A stretch of 64,000 nt of DNA from Streptomyces sp. AP-93 (lineage in GTDB: Bacteria; Actinomycetota; Actinomycetes; Streptomycetales; Streptomycetaceae). Location: the NCBI RefSeq assembly GCF_022808175.1, contig NZ_JALGBX010000005.1, forward strand, positions 124,001 to 188,000, in the 5' to 3' direction. Within the stretch, counting starts at the first letter, position 1. Every line of letters starts with the position of its first letter. Position numbers and translations under genes: made by a program. The notes under the pieces were generated by a model. It saw nothing but the letters and a program-made list of their open reading frames with translations. It was not told where the DNA came from and ran no database searches. Below, one piece after another: positions 8,726 to 17,395 of this stretch.

Positions 8726-11700
8726 GTGTCCCCCCAACCCGAGCCGTCCCCCCAGCCCTCGCGTGCCCTTCCGCCCCAGGAGCCCCCGTCGGCTACGCGG
8801 CCTGCGCGGCCTGCGCGGCCTTCACGCACCCCGCGTCCTCCGCGATCCGCACGGCCCGCACGATCCGCGACGACCGGGCGAGCGGGGGATGGGCGAGCGG
8901 GGGGTGGGCCGACGCCGCTGGGGGAGCGGACCGAGGCGTCGGGCTCCGAGCGGACCGAGCGGACCGGGCCGCCGGCTCCAGGGCGGCCCGAGCGGCCCGA
9001 GCGGCCCGAGCCGTCGGCTTCCGAGGGGGTCGAGCCTCCGGCTCCCGAGGGGGCCGGGCCGTCGGCTTCCGCGTGGCGGCCCGGGAGGCCCGGGCGGCTC
9101 CGCGCCGCCGACCGCGACCTCGTCGTCGCCGTCAGCCCGTTCGAGGAGCCCAACCCGAGGATCGTCACCGCCGCCGAGCGCGCCGGATCCCTGGGCCTGC
9201 TCGACCTCGGGCGGGACGCCGGGTCCGCGCGGCGCGCCATGGCCGAGATCGCCCGCCGCCTCGGAGCCGGCCGCTACGGGGTACGGGTGCCCGCGGGCTG
9301 CCCGATCGGGCCCGGGGAACTGCCGGCCGAGGTGGACACCGTGCTGCTCGCAGACCCCGCGGGCCACACGCCGGGCGGGGTGGCCGGCTGGGCGGCCGCC
9401 GCCGGGCGGCCCCGGGTGTGGGCCGAGATCACCGATCCGGCGCAGGCCGCGGCCGCGGTGGCCGCCGGGGCGGAAGCGCTCGTGGCCAAGGGGCACGAGG
9501 CGGGCGGCCGGGTGGGCGGGACGACCACCTTCGTCCTGCTCCAACAGCTGCTCGCCGGCCCCCGGTTCGGGACGCTGCCCGTGCGGGCTTGCGGCGGGAT
9601 CGGGCCGCACACCGCGGCCGCGGCCGTCGCGGGCGGAGCCGCCGGTGTGCTGGTCGACGTACAACTGGCCCTCACACCCGAGGGGGAGGCCGGGCTGCCC
9701 TCCGAAGTGGCCGCGGCCGTACGGGCCATGGACGGCTCCGAAACCAGGATCGTGCGGGGCCACCGGGTGTACGCGCGTCCCGACCTGACCCCGCCGCAGG
9801 GGCCGGCCGCCGCCCTGCTGGGCGCCCGGGACCTGCGGACACAGCTGCTCCCGATCGGGCAGGACGGGGCCTCGGCGGCCCGGCTGGCCGCCCGCCACCG
9901 GACGACCGGAGGCATCCTCCAAGCCGTCCGGTCGGCCGTCGCGGGACATCTGGCGGCCGTCGTACTGGCCCGGCCGCTGGGGGGCGGCCACGGCCCGGGG
10001 CGACCGCTCCCGGTGGCGCAGGGGCCGATGACCCGGGTCAGCGACCAGGCGGCCTTCGCCGAAGCGGTGGCCGCCGGGGGCGGGGTCCCCTACCTGGCGC
10101 TCGCCGTCATGGAGGGCCCGCAGGTGCGCCGGCTCCTCACCGAAACCGCCGAGCGGCTCGGGGAGCGGCCCTGGGGCGTGGGCATGCTCGGCTTCGCCCC
10201 GGCCGAGCTGCGGGCCGAGCAGCTCGCGGCCGTCGCCGAGGTGCGCCCGCCGTACGCGATCATCGCGGGCGGCACCCCGGGGCAGGCGGCCCCGCTGGAG
10301 GCCGCCGGGACCCGGACCCATCTGCACGTGCCCTCCCCGGGCCTGCTGGAGCGCTATCTCGCCGACGGGGCACGGCGGTTCGTGTTCGAGGGGCTGGAAT
10401 GCGGGGGCCATGTCGGGCCGCGCGCCTCGTTCCCGCTGTGGGAGGAGCAGATCGAGCTGCTGCTCGCCTGCCCCGAACCGGCAGCCCTGGACGTGCTGTT
10501 CGCGGGCGGAATCCACGACGCGCGCTCCGCCGCGATGGCCGCGGCCGCGGCGGCGCCGCTGGCCGAACGGGGTGCGCGCATCGGGGTGCTCATGGGCACC
10601 GCCTACCTGTTCACCGAGGAGGCGGTGGCGGCGGGCGCGGTCCTGCCCCGCTTCCAGCGGGCGGCGCTGGAGTGCGCGGACACGGTACTGCTGCACACCG
10701 CGCCCGGACACGCCACCCGCTGCGCGGTCACCCCGTACGTGGACACCTTCGAGGCCACCCGGCAGCGGCTCGCGGAAGGCGGAGCAGCGCCGCGCGAGGT
10801 GTGGGAGGAGCTGGAACGGCTCAACCTGGGAAGACTCCGCATCGCCAGCAAGGGCCTGCGACGCGGGGCCGACGGATCCGGGCTGGAACCCGTGGGCGAG
10901 GAACAGCAGGACTCCGAGGGGCTGTTCATGCTGGGCCAGGCAGCCACCCTGCGCTCCGGGACCACCACGATCGCCGCCCTGCACACCGAAGTCACGCAGG
11001 GAGCGACCGAGTTGCTCCGGCAGCGGGCCGAGGAGCTCGCCGGTCCGGACCCCGAGGGCGATGCGTCGGACGCGATGGCCGCCGCCGGCGCTCCGCGGCC
11101 CGAACCGCTGGACGTCGCCGTCGTCGGCATGGCCTGCGCCTACCCCGGCGCACCGGACCTGGCCGCCTACTGGGCCCGGATCCTGAACGGGAGCGACGCC
11201 GTGACCGAGGTCCCGGCCGAACGCTGGGACCCGGCCGTCCACTTCGACCCCGATCCGGCACGGGCCGGCGAACGCACCCCGTCCCGCTGGGGCGGCTTCC
11301 TCGGCCCGATGCCCTTCGACGCCCTCGCGCACGGCATCCCGCCGGCCTCGCTGGCCGGGATCGAACCGGTACAGCTGCTCGCCCTGGAGATCTCGGCGCG
11401 GGCCCTGGAGGACGCCGGGTACGGCAAGGACCGGGAGTTCGACCGCTCCCGGACCTCCGTCGTGTTCGGTGCGGAAGCCGGCACCGAGCTGGCGGGCGCG
11501 TACGGGCTGCGCGCCCTGTACCCCGGATACCTGGGCGAGATCCCACCCGAGCTGGACGAACAACTCCCGCGGCTCACCGAGGACTCCTTCCCCGGCGTAC
11601 TCGCCAACGTCATCGCGGGCCGGGTCGCCAACCGGCTGGACCTCGGCGGCGCGAACTGCACGGTCGACGCCGCATGCGCCTCCTCGCTGGCCGCACTCGA

Positions 11701-14700
11701 CCTCGCCTGCCGCCAACTGCGCGACAGGGACAGCGACATGGTGCTGTGCGGAGGCGCCGACGTCCACAACGGCATCAACGACTACCTGCTGTTCTCCTCC
11801 GTCCGCGCACTGTCTCCCGGAGGCCGCTGCCGGCCCTTCGACGCGGCCGCCGACGGGATCGCCCTCGGGGAGGGGGTGGGGGCGCTCGTACTGAAACGGC
11901 TCGCCGACGCGGAACGCGACGGCGACCGGGTCTACGCCGTCATCAAGGCGGTCGGAGCCGCCAGCGACGGACGCTCCCTCGGCCTGACCGCGCCCCGGCC
12001 GGAGGGACAGCGCAGGGCCCTGGACCGGGCCTACGCACGGGCCGGGATCAGCCCCGGCGACGTCGGCCTCATCGAGGCGCACGGCACCGGCACCGTGGTC
12101 GGCGACACCACCGAACTGGCCGTGCTGACCTCCCTGTTCACCGAGTCGGGCGCCGCCCCCGGAGCCTGCGCGCTGGGTTCGGTGAAATCGCAGATCGGGC
12201 ACACCAAGTGCGCGGCCGGGCTCGCCGGACTGATCAAGGCGGTCCGGGCGGTCCACTCGGGCGTGCGGCCGCCGACCCTGCACCTCGACGCACCGGTCCC
12301 CGCCTGGAACGCGGAGACCAGCCCGTTCTCCTTCGACACCGGAGCCCGGCCGTGGGCGGTGCCCGCCGGGCGGCGGATCGCCGGGGTGAGCGCCTTCGGG
12401 TTCGGCGGCACCAACTACCACGCCGTGCTGACCGGTTACGCGGGATCCGAGGAGCCCCGGCACGGGCTGGAGGAATGGCCGGCCGAACTGTTCTGCTTCC
12501 GAGGCGAGGACCGGCGCGCGGCGGGCCGCGCGATGGCCCGGCTGGCGGCCAGGCTGGAGGAGAACGACGCGGCCGGGCGCCCGTGGGCGTTGCGGGACCT
12601 CGCCGCCGAGGCCGCGGCCGGGGCGGGTGCGGTACGGGTCGCGGTCGTGGCCGCCGACCTGGACGAGCTGGCGGCCCGGCTGGAGAAGGCGCGCGACTTC
12701 ACCCCGGGCGCGGGGGTCCACCTACGGGAGGACGCGGCGGAGCCCGGACAGGTGGCCTTCCTCTTCCCCGGCCAGGGCAGCCAACGCCCCGGCATGCTCG
12801 GCGAGTTGTTCGCCGCCTTCCCGCTGCTCCGGGAGCTCCTGGACGCGGCGCCGAGCACGGTGGTCTCCGCGATGTTCCCCCCGGCGGCCTTCACCGCGCA
12901 GGGCCGGAGCGCCCAGCGGGCCGCGGTCACCGACACCCGGGTGGCGCAGCCGGCCCTAGGGCTGGCGGGCTCGGCGGCGCACCTGCTGCTGGGGGAGCTG
13001 GGCGTACGGCCGGACTGCGTGGCCGGGCACTCGTACGGCGAGCTCACCGCACTGCGGGCGGCGGGGGTGTGGGACCAGGAGAGCCTGCTGCGGCTGAGTG
13101 CGCGCCGGGCCGAGGCCATCCTCGCGGCCGCCGGGACAGATCCGGGGTCGATGGCGGCGGTGACGGCCGCGCCGGAGGAAGTGCGGGAGATCGCCGCGCG
13201 TGCCGGGTGCGTGATCGCCAACTACAACGCACCCCGGCAGTCCGTGATTTCGGGGCCGTCCGCCGCCGTCGCCGAGGCGGTGGCCGCCCTGCGGGAGGCC
13301 GGTCTGACGGCGGCCCCGCTCTCCGTGGCCTGCGCGTTCCACAGCGAGGTCGTGGCGGGGGCGGCCACGGCCCTGGCCGAGGAACTCGCCGGGACGGAAT
13401 TGGCCGACGCCGCCGTCCCCGTCTGGTCGAACACGACGGCCGGCCCGTACCCGGTGGCCGCCGATGCGGTACGGAACCTGGTGGCCCGTCAGGTCGCCGA
13501 GCCGGTCCGGTTCGTGGAGCAGGTGGAGCACATGTACGCGGCCGGAGTACGGACCTTCGTGGAAGCCGGGCCGGGCCGCGTCCTGTCCGGCCTGGTCGGC
13601 CGCATCCTGGGCGACCGGCCCCACACGGTGGTGCCGCTGGACGTGCCCGGCGAGCACGGGCTGCTCCGTCTGGTCACGGCGTTGGCGGAACTGGCCGCGG
13701 CGGGCGTCCCCGTGGCGCCCGAGGCGCTGTTCCGCGGCCGCACCTCCCGGCTCCCCGAGCGCGCTCCACGCCGCCCGGGCTGGCTGGTGGACGGCCACCT
13801 GGTCCGCACCCGGGACGGCAACCCCGTCCCCGGCGGCCTCCGCCCGGCCCGCCGGGTCCACGTCGCGGTATCCGAAGGAAAGGGAGCCCATCAGATGGCG
13901 CAGCCGAAGAACGGCACCGGTCAGGCGGGAAGTTCCGCCGGGCTGGGGACCCACGCGAACGGCAGCCCCGGGAACCTGCCGGCCCCTGCCGGGGGCGGGC
14001 ACTGGCTGCCTGCCGGCAGTCCCGCCGGTGCCGGTTCGGCCTGGAGCTCCGTCCGGGAGGCGGCCATGGCGGACGGCCGCCGGAACGGCCGCTTCGCGAG
14101 CAACGGGCACGGCGCCGCCCCTGGCGGGGGCGGGCCCTGGCTGCCGGGCGGGGGGCCGGGTGTGGGGGGTCCGGATGCGGGCTTCGACCCTGCGGGCGGG
14201 GCTGTCACGGGGCACGTCGAGGCTCCCTTCGCGGGGCCGGGAAGCGGGGGGCCGGTCGAGGGCGGTCCATGGTCGCAGGGTGCGGGCTCCGGCACGACCG
14301 GTTCGGGCGGCGGCTTCGCGGAGCCGGGGAGCGGCGGTCCTACCGGGGGCGGGCACCGCTTGCCGGGCCGGGGTCCGGGGGCGGGTGGCTCGGGTGGACG
14401 TTCCGGTCCGGTGGGAGGCCGGATGGGCGGCTACGCGGACGCGCGCGACGACCGGGCCGGGATTCCGGCCGCCGAGGGGGCGCCGCTCCTCCCCGGGAGC
14501 GGTGGGCCGGCGGCCGGTCCGGTTGTGGGGGGTACGGACGGCCGGCGCCTCTGGGCCGCGAACGGGGGGCCCGCCGCAGGGCTTGAGCCGCCGGCGGGCC
14601 CGACCGCCTGGGCAGGGGCTCGCGCCGGCCACGTGGCCGAGCACACCGCACCTGCCCCGGCGGACCGCCGTGAGGAGGCGGTTCTGGAGTACCTGCGCGG

Positions 14701-17395
14701 TTCGCGCGAACTGGTCCAGGCGCAGCGGGACGTCATGATCGGCTACCTGGCTTCGACGGTGGCACCGCCGCCGCTCTGGAGCGGCACGGACCCGGCTCTG
14801 CCCCGGTACGCCGCCGGTACCGGCCAGGCCCTCGCGATCTCGCCCTCCGCCGCCGGTGCCTCCCATGGCCACGCGGGCCCGCAGGGCATGGGGGCGACAC
14901 AGGGCCGGGACGCGGGACAGGGGTTCGCGGCCCCGCAGGGTGCGGGGGGCGTCCCGGGGATGCTCCGGAGCGCGGCTCCGGCTGCCCTCTGGTCCGAGCC
15001 CTGGCCGGACGGCCGAAGCGTGCCCGGGGGTGCCGAAGGCGCCTGGCCCGGGGCGCACGGCGTGGCCCCGGGTGCCGGACTGCCTGGCGGTCCCCAGGCG
15101 CCCCCGGGGATGTTCGGGGACGCCGCCTCTCCCTCTGCGCGGGCCGAGTCCCGGGCTGACGGTGCGGGCCTGATGGGAGGCGCCGACACCTCCTGGTCCG
15201 CCGCCCAGACCGGGGGCGCGGCCTTGGGTCCCGGAGCGACTGGACCGTGGCCGACGGCTCCGGGTGGGTCGGCGTTCGACGGCGTGGCCCCGGGCTCCGG
15301 GATGGTTGGCGGTGCGGCCCACGGGGGTGGGATGCCCGGTGGTGGGGCCTTCGGTTCGGGGCTGGCCGGCGGCGTGGCTCCGGGCTCCGGGATGGTTGGC
15401 GGTGGGGCCCACGGGGGTGGGATGCCCGGTGGTGGGGCCTTCGGTTCGGGGCCGGCCGGCGGCGTGGCCCCGGGCGACGGGATGCCCGGCGGTGTGACCC
15501 CGGAGCCGGGGATGCCCGGCGGCGTGGTCCCGGGGGACGGTCCGCCCGGGGGCGACGGTCGTGGGGGCGTCGGCGGCAGTGGGGGCGCGGCTCGTGGGGG
15601 GCCGCGGTCCGCCGAGGAGGTGATGGACGTGATCGTGGAGATCGTCCACACCCGGACCGGGTACCCGCGGGACATGCTCGCTCCCGACCTGGACCTGGAG
15701 GCGGACCTGTCCATCGACTCCATCAAGCGGGTCGAGATCATCGGCGCCCTGGCCGACCGGATCGGCCTGCCCCAGGACGCGGGCGGCTCCGCCGAGTCCG
15801 CGATCGAGGAGCTGTCCCGGATCAAGACCCTGCGCGGCATCGTGGAATGGGTCTCCGGCCACACCGCCCGCCCCGGGCCCCCGGCTGCCGAAGCGGCGGC
15901 CGCGGTGACGGGCCCGCCCGCACTCGGCCGCCTCCGGGTGGAACTGCACGTGCTGCCGCCCGCGCCCGGGGACCCGGAGGCCCTGCGGGGTCTGCGCATC
16001 GGGGTCGTCGGGGAGGCCGGGGACGGCCAGGGCGTCGTGCCCGCGGTCACCGGGGCCCTGCGGGCCCACGGGGCGGACGTCCGGCAACTGGCCGAAGGCG
16101 ACGCCGCGTTCGACGCCGTCCTCGACCTGTCCGCCCTGCGGCCGGGAACGGCGCCCGTCCTGCCCGAGAGCTTTCCCGGGCTGCAGCGGGCCCTGACCGG
16201 CGGTGTGCACCGGCTCCTGCTGGTCACCGTCCGCGGCGAGTCCGCCGGAGCGGGAATGCACGGCTTCGCCCGCAGTGCGTCCCTCGAATACCCGGGCAGG
16301 CTGATCCGCGCCGTGGAGGTCCACTCCAAGGAGGACCCGGAGCGGATCGCGGCGCAGCTCCTGGCCGAGCTGAGCTGCGAACCGGCCGGGCCGACCGCCT
16401 CCGCTGCCTCCTCCGCCTCCTCCTCCGCCTCGGCGGAGGTCCCCGCCTCCGTCGCCTACACCGCCGAGGGCCTACGCGTCACCCCCCGGCCGGTCCCGGC
16501 ACCGCTCGCCCCCGGCGACGGGACGCCGCCCCTCGACGCCGGCTCGGTGGTCCTGCTCACCGGCGGGGCCCGCGGGATCACCGCTCGGGCCGCCCTGGCA
16601 CTGGCCCGGGCCACCGGATGCCACGTAGAGCTGATGGGACGTACACCTCAACCGGCTTCCGAAGCAGATGAGTTCGGGCATGCCACCGACCGCGTTGCCC
16701 TGCGCGCCGCACTGATCGCCACCGGACTGCGCACCCCCGCGGAGATCGAGGCCGCGGCCTCGCGGATCCTCGCCGAGCGCGAGGTGCGGGCCACCCTGGC
16801 GGCCCTCGCGAGCGTGGCCGCGTCCGTCGGCTACCACTGCGCGGACGTCACGGACGAGCAGGCCGTACGAGGCGTCGTGGCCGCCGTGCGGGCCCGCCAC
16901 GGCCGGCTGGACGGGATCGTGCACGGAGCCGGGACCCTGAACGACGGACTGCTCCGCGACAAGCAACCGGCCGCCTTCGCCGAGGTGTTCACCACGAAGG
17001 TGACCGGCGCACGCCACCTCGCCGCCGCCGCGGCAGAGCACGGCGCGGCGCCCGCGCCCCGCTTCCTCGCGCTGTTCGGCAGCGTGGCGGGCGTCTACGG
17101 AAACCGGGGGCAGAGCGACTACGCCGCCGCCAACGACGCCCTCGACGGCCTCGCGCACATCTGGGCGGAGGACTTCCCGGGCCGGGTGCTGTCGCTCGAC
17201 TGGGGCCCCTGGGCCGCCGAGGCGGGCGGCATGGTCAGCCCCGAACTGGCGCGCGCGTACACCCGCCGGGGCATTGCGCTCATCGACCCGGAGGCGGGCG
17301 GCGCCGCGTTCCTCGCCGAACTCGCGCACGGGACCGACGTACAGGTGGTCCTGATGGCGGCCGACGGGCACGAGGGGAGTGAGCGGCGTGCCTGA
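8726..17395 (+). CDS. Iterative type I lipid/polyketide synthase 1: NMO-NMO-KS-AT-ACP-KR
   Basis: A 2889-residue multienzyme of the PUFA/heterocyst-glycolipid (PfaA/HglE-like) class. Order: a Pro/Arg-rich leader; a first nitronate-monooxygenase-like barrel (about 129-348, GHEAGGRVGG); a second (about 429-768, ECGGHVGPR); KS (about 795-1239, Cys984 in DAACASS, His1119, His1159); AT (about 1342-1668, Ser1436 in GHSYGE); a Gly-rich linker of about 570 residues; ACP (about 2295-2380, Ser2332 in LSIDSIKR); and KR (about 2605-2885, TGGARGIT, Tyr2799). The NMO pair replaces the separate PfaD enoyl reductase of PUFA systems. I chose GTG 8726 for its AGAGGAG site 6 bases upstream. It overlaps the next gene by 8 bases. 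All catalytic residues I checked are intact. The product is probably a long acyl chain, but its length and unsaturation cannot be read from sequence. Confidence 0.9.
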   Translation: MSPQPEPSPQPSRALPPQEPPSATRPARPARPSRTPRPPRSARPARSATTGRAGDGRAGGGPTPLGERTEASGSERTERTGPPAPGRPERPERPEPSASEGVEPPAPEGAGPSASAWRPGRPGRLRAADRDLVVAVSPFEEPNPRIVTAAERAGSLGLLDLGRDAGSARRAMAEIARRLGAGRYGVRVPAGCPIGPGELPAEVDTVLLADPAGHTPGGVAGWAAAAGRPRVWAEITDPAQAAAAVAAGAEALVAKGHEAGGRVGGTTTFVLLQQLLAGPRFGTLPVRACGGIGPHTAAAAVAGGAAGVLVDVQLALTPEGEAGLPSEVAAAVRAMDGSETRIVRGHRVYARPDLTPPQGPAAALLGARDLRTQLLPIGQDGASAARLAARHRTTGGILQAVRSAVAGHLAAVVLARPLGGGHGPGRPLPVAQGPMTRVSDQAAFAEAVAAGGGVPYLALAVMEGPQVRRLLTETAERLGERPWGVGMLGFAPAELRAEQLAAVAEVRPPYAIIAGGTPGQAAPLEAAGTRTHLHVPSPGLLERYLADGARRFVFEGLECGGHVGPRASFPLWEEQIELLLACPEPAALDVLFAGGIHDARSAAMAAAAAAPLAERGARIGVLMGTAYLFTEEAVAAGAVLPRFQRAALECADTVLLHTAPGHATRCAVTPYVDTFEATRQRLAEGGAAPREVWEELERLNLGRLRIASKGLRRGADGSGLEPVGEEQQDSEGLFMLGQAATLRSGTTTIAALHTEVTQGATELLRQRAEELAGPDPEGDASDAMAAAGAPRPEPLDVAVVGMACAYPGAPDLAAYWARILNGSDAVTEVPAERWDPAVHFDPDPARAGERTPSRWGGFLGPMPFDALAHGIPPASLAGIEPVQLLALEISARALEDAGYGKDREFDRSRTSVVFGAEAGTELAGAYGLRALYPGYLGEIPPELDEQLPRLTEDSFPGVLANVIAGRVANRLDLGGANCTVDAACASSLAALDLACRQLRDRDSDMVLCGGADVHNGINDYLLFSSVRALSPGGRCRPFDAAADGIALGEGVGALVLKRLADAERDGDRVYAVIKAVGAASDGRSLGLTAPRPEGQRRALDRAYARAGISPGDVGLIEAHGTGTVVGDTTELAVLTSLFTESGAAPGACALGSVKSQIGHTKCAAGLAGLIKAVRAVHSGVRPPTLHLDAPVPAWNAETSPFSFDTGARPWAVPAGRRIAGVSAFGFGGTNYHAVLTGYAGSEEPRHGLEEWPAELFCFRGEDRRAAGRAMARLAARLEENDAAGRPWALRDLAAEAAAGAGAVRVAVVAADLDELAARLEKARDFTPGAGVHLREDAAEPGQVAFLFPGQGSQRPGMLGELFAAFPLLRELLDAAPSTVVSAMFPPAAFTAQGRSAQRAAVTDTRVAQPALGLAGSAAHLLLGELGVRPDCVAGHSYGELTALRAAGVWDQESLLRLSARRAEAILAAAGTDPGSMAAVTAAPEEVREIAARAGCVIANYNAPRQSVISGPSAAVAEAVAALREAGLTAAPLSVACAFHSEVVAGAATALAEELAGTELADAAVPVWSNTTAGPYPVAADAVRNLVARQVAEPVRFVEQVEHMYAAGVRTFVEAGPGRVLSGLVGRILGDRPHTVVPLDVPGEHGLLRLVTALAELAAAGVPVAPEALFRGRTSRLPERAPRRPGWLVDGHLVRTRDGNPVPGGLRPARRVHVAVSEGKGAHQMAQPKNGTGQAGSSAGLGTHANGSPGNLPAPAGGGHWLPAGSPAGAGSAWSSVREAAMADGRRNGRFASNGHGAAPGGGGPWLPGGGPGVGGPDAGFDPAGGAVTGHVEAPFAGPGSGGPVEGGPWSQGAGSGTTGSGGGFAEPGSGGPTGGGHRLPGRGPGAGGSGGRSGPVGGRMGGYADARDDRAGIPAAEGAPLLPGSGGPAAGPVVGGTDGRRLWAANGGPAAGLEPPAGPTAWAGARAGHVAEHTAPAPADRREEAVLEYLRGSRELVQAQRDVMIGYLASTVAPPPLWSGTDPALPRYAAGTGQALAISPSAAGASHGHAGPQGMGATQGRDAGQGFAAPQGAGGVPGMLRSAAPAALWSEPWPDGRSVPGGAEGAWPGAHGVAPGAGLPGGPQAPPGMFGDAASPSARAESRADGAGLMGGADTSWSAAQTGGAALGPGATGPWPTAPGGSAFDGVAPGSGMVGGAAHGGGMPGGGAFGSGLAGGVAPGSGMVGGGAHGGGMPGGGAFGSGPAGGVAPGDGMPGGVTPEPGMPGGVVPGDGPPGGDGRGGVGGSGGAARGGPRSAEEVMDVIVEIVHTRTGYPRDMLAPDLDLEADLSIDSIKRVEIIGALADRIGLPQDAGGSAESAIEELSRIKTLRGIVEWVSGHTARPGPPAAEAAAAVTGPPALGRLRVELHVLPPAPGDPEALRGLRIGVVGEAGDGQGVVPAVTGALRAHGADVRQLAEGDAAFDAVLDLSALRPGTAPVLPESFPGLQRALTGGVHRLLLVTVRGESAGAGMHGFARSASLEYPGRLIRAVEVHSKEDPERIAAQLLAELSCEPAGPTASAASSASSSASAEVPASVAYTAEGLRVTPRPVPAPLAPGDGTPPLDAGSVVLLTGGARGITARAALALARATGCHVELMGRTPQPASEADEFGHATDRVALRAALIATGLRTPAEIEAAASRILAEREVRATLAALASVAASVGYHCADVTDEQAVRGVVAAVRARHGRLDGIVHGAGTLNDGLLRDKQPAAFAEVFTTKVTGARHLAAAAAEHGAAPAPRFLALFGSVAGVYGNRGQSDYAAANDALDGLAHIWAEDFPGRVLSLDWGPWAAEAGGMVSPELARAYTRRGIALIDPEAGGAAFLAELAHGTDVQVVLMAADGHEGSERRA
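15281..15460 (+). repeat. Two 90-bp tandem copies within the synthase linker
   Basis: Bases 15281-15370 and 15371-15460 are near-identical in-frame copies encoding a Gly/Met/Ala-rich unit (GVAPGSGMVGG, HGGGMPGGGAFGSG). A third, shorter copy starts at 15461. The repeats lie just before the ACP domain of synthase 1 and lengthen its flexible linker. Confidence 0.9.

Noticed and set aside
8413..14586. Long second open frame of about 2050 codons over synthase 1
   Set aside because: It is Arg/Gly-rich antiframe sequence caused by high GC at third positions of the true frame; it contains no recognisable motif.
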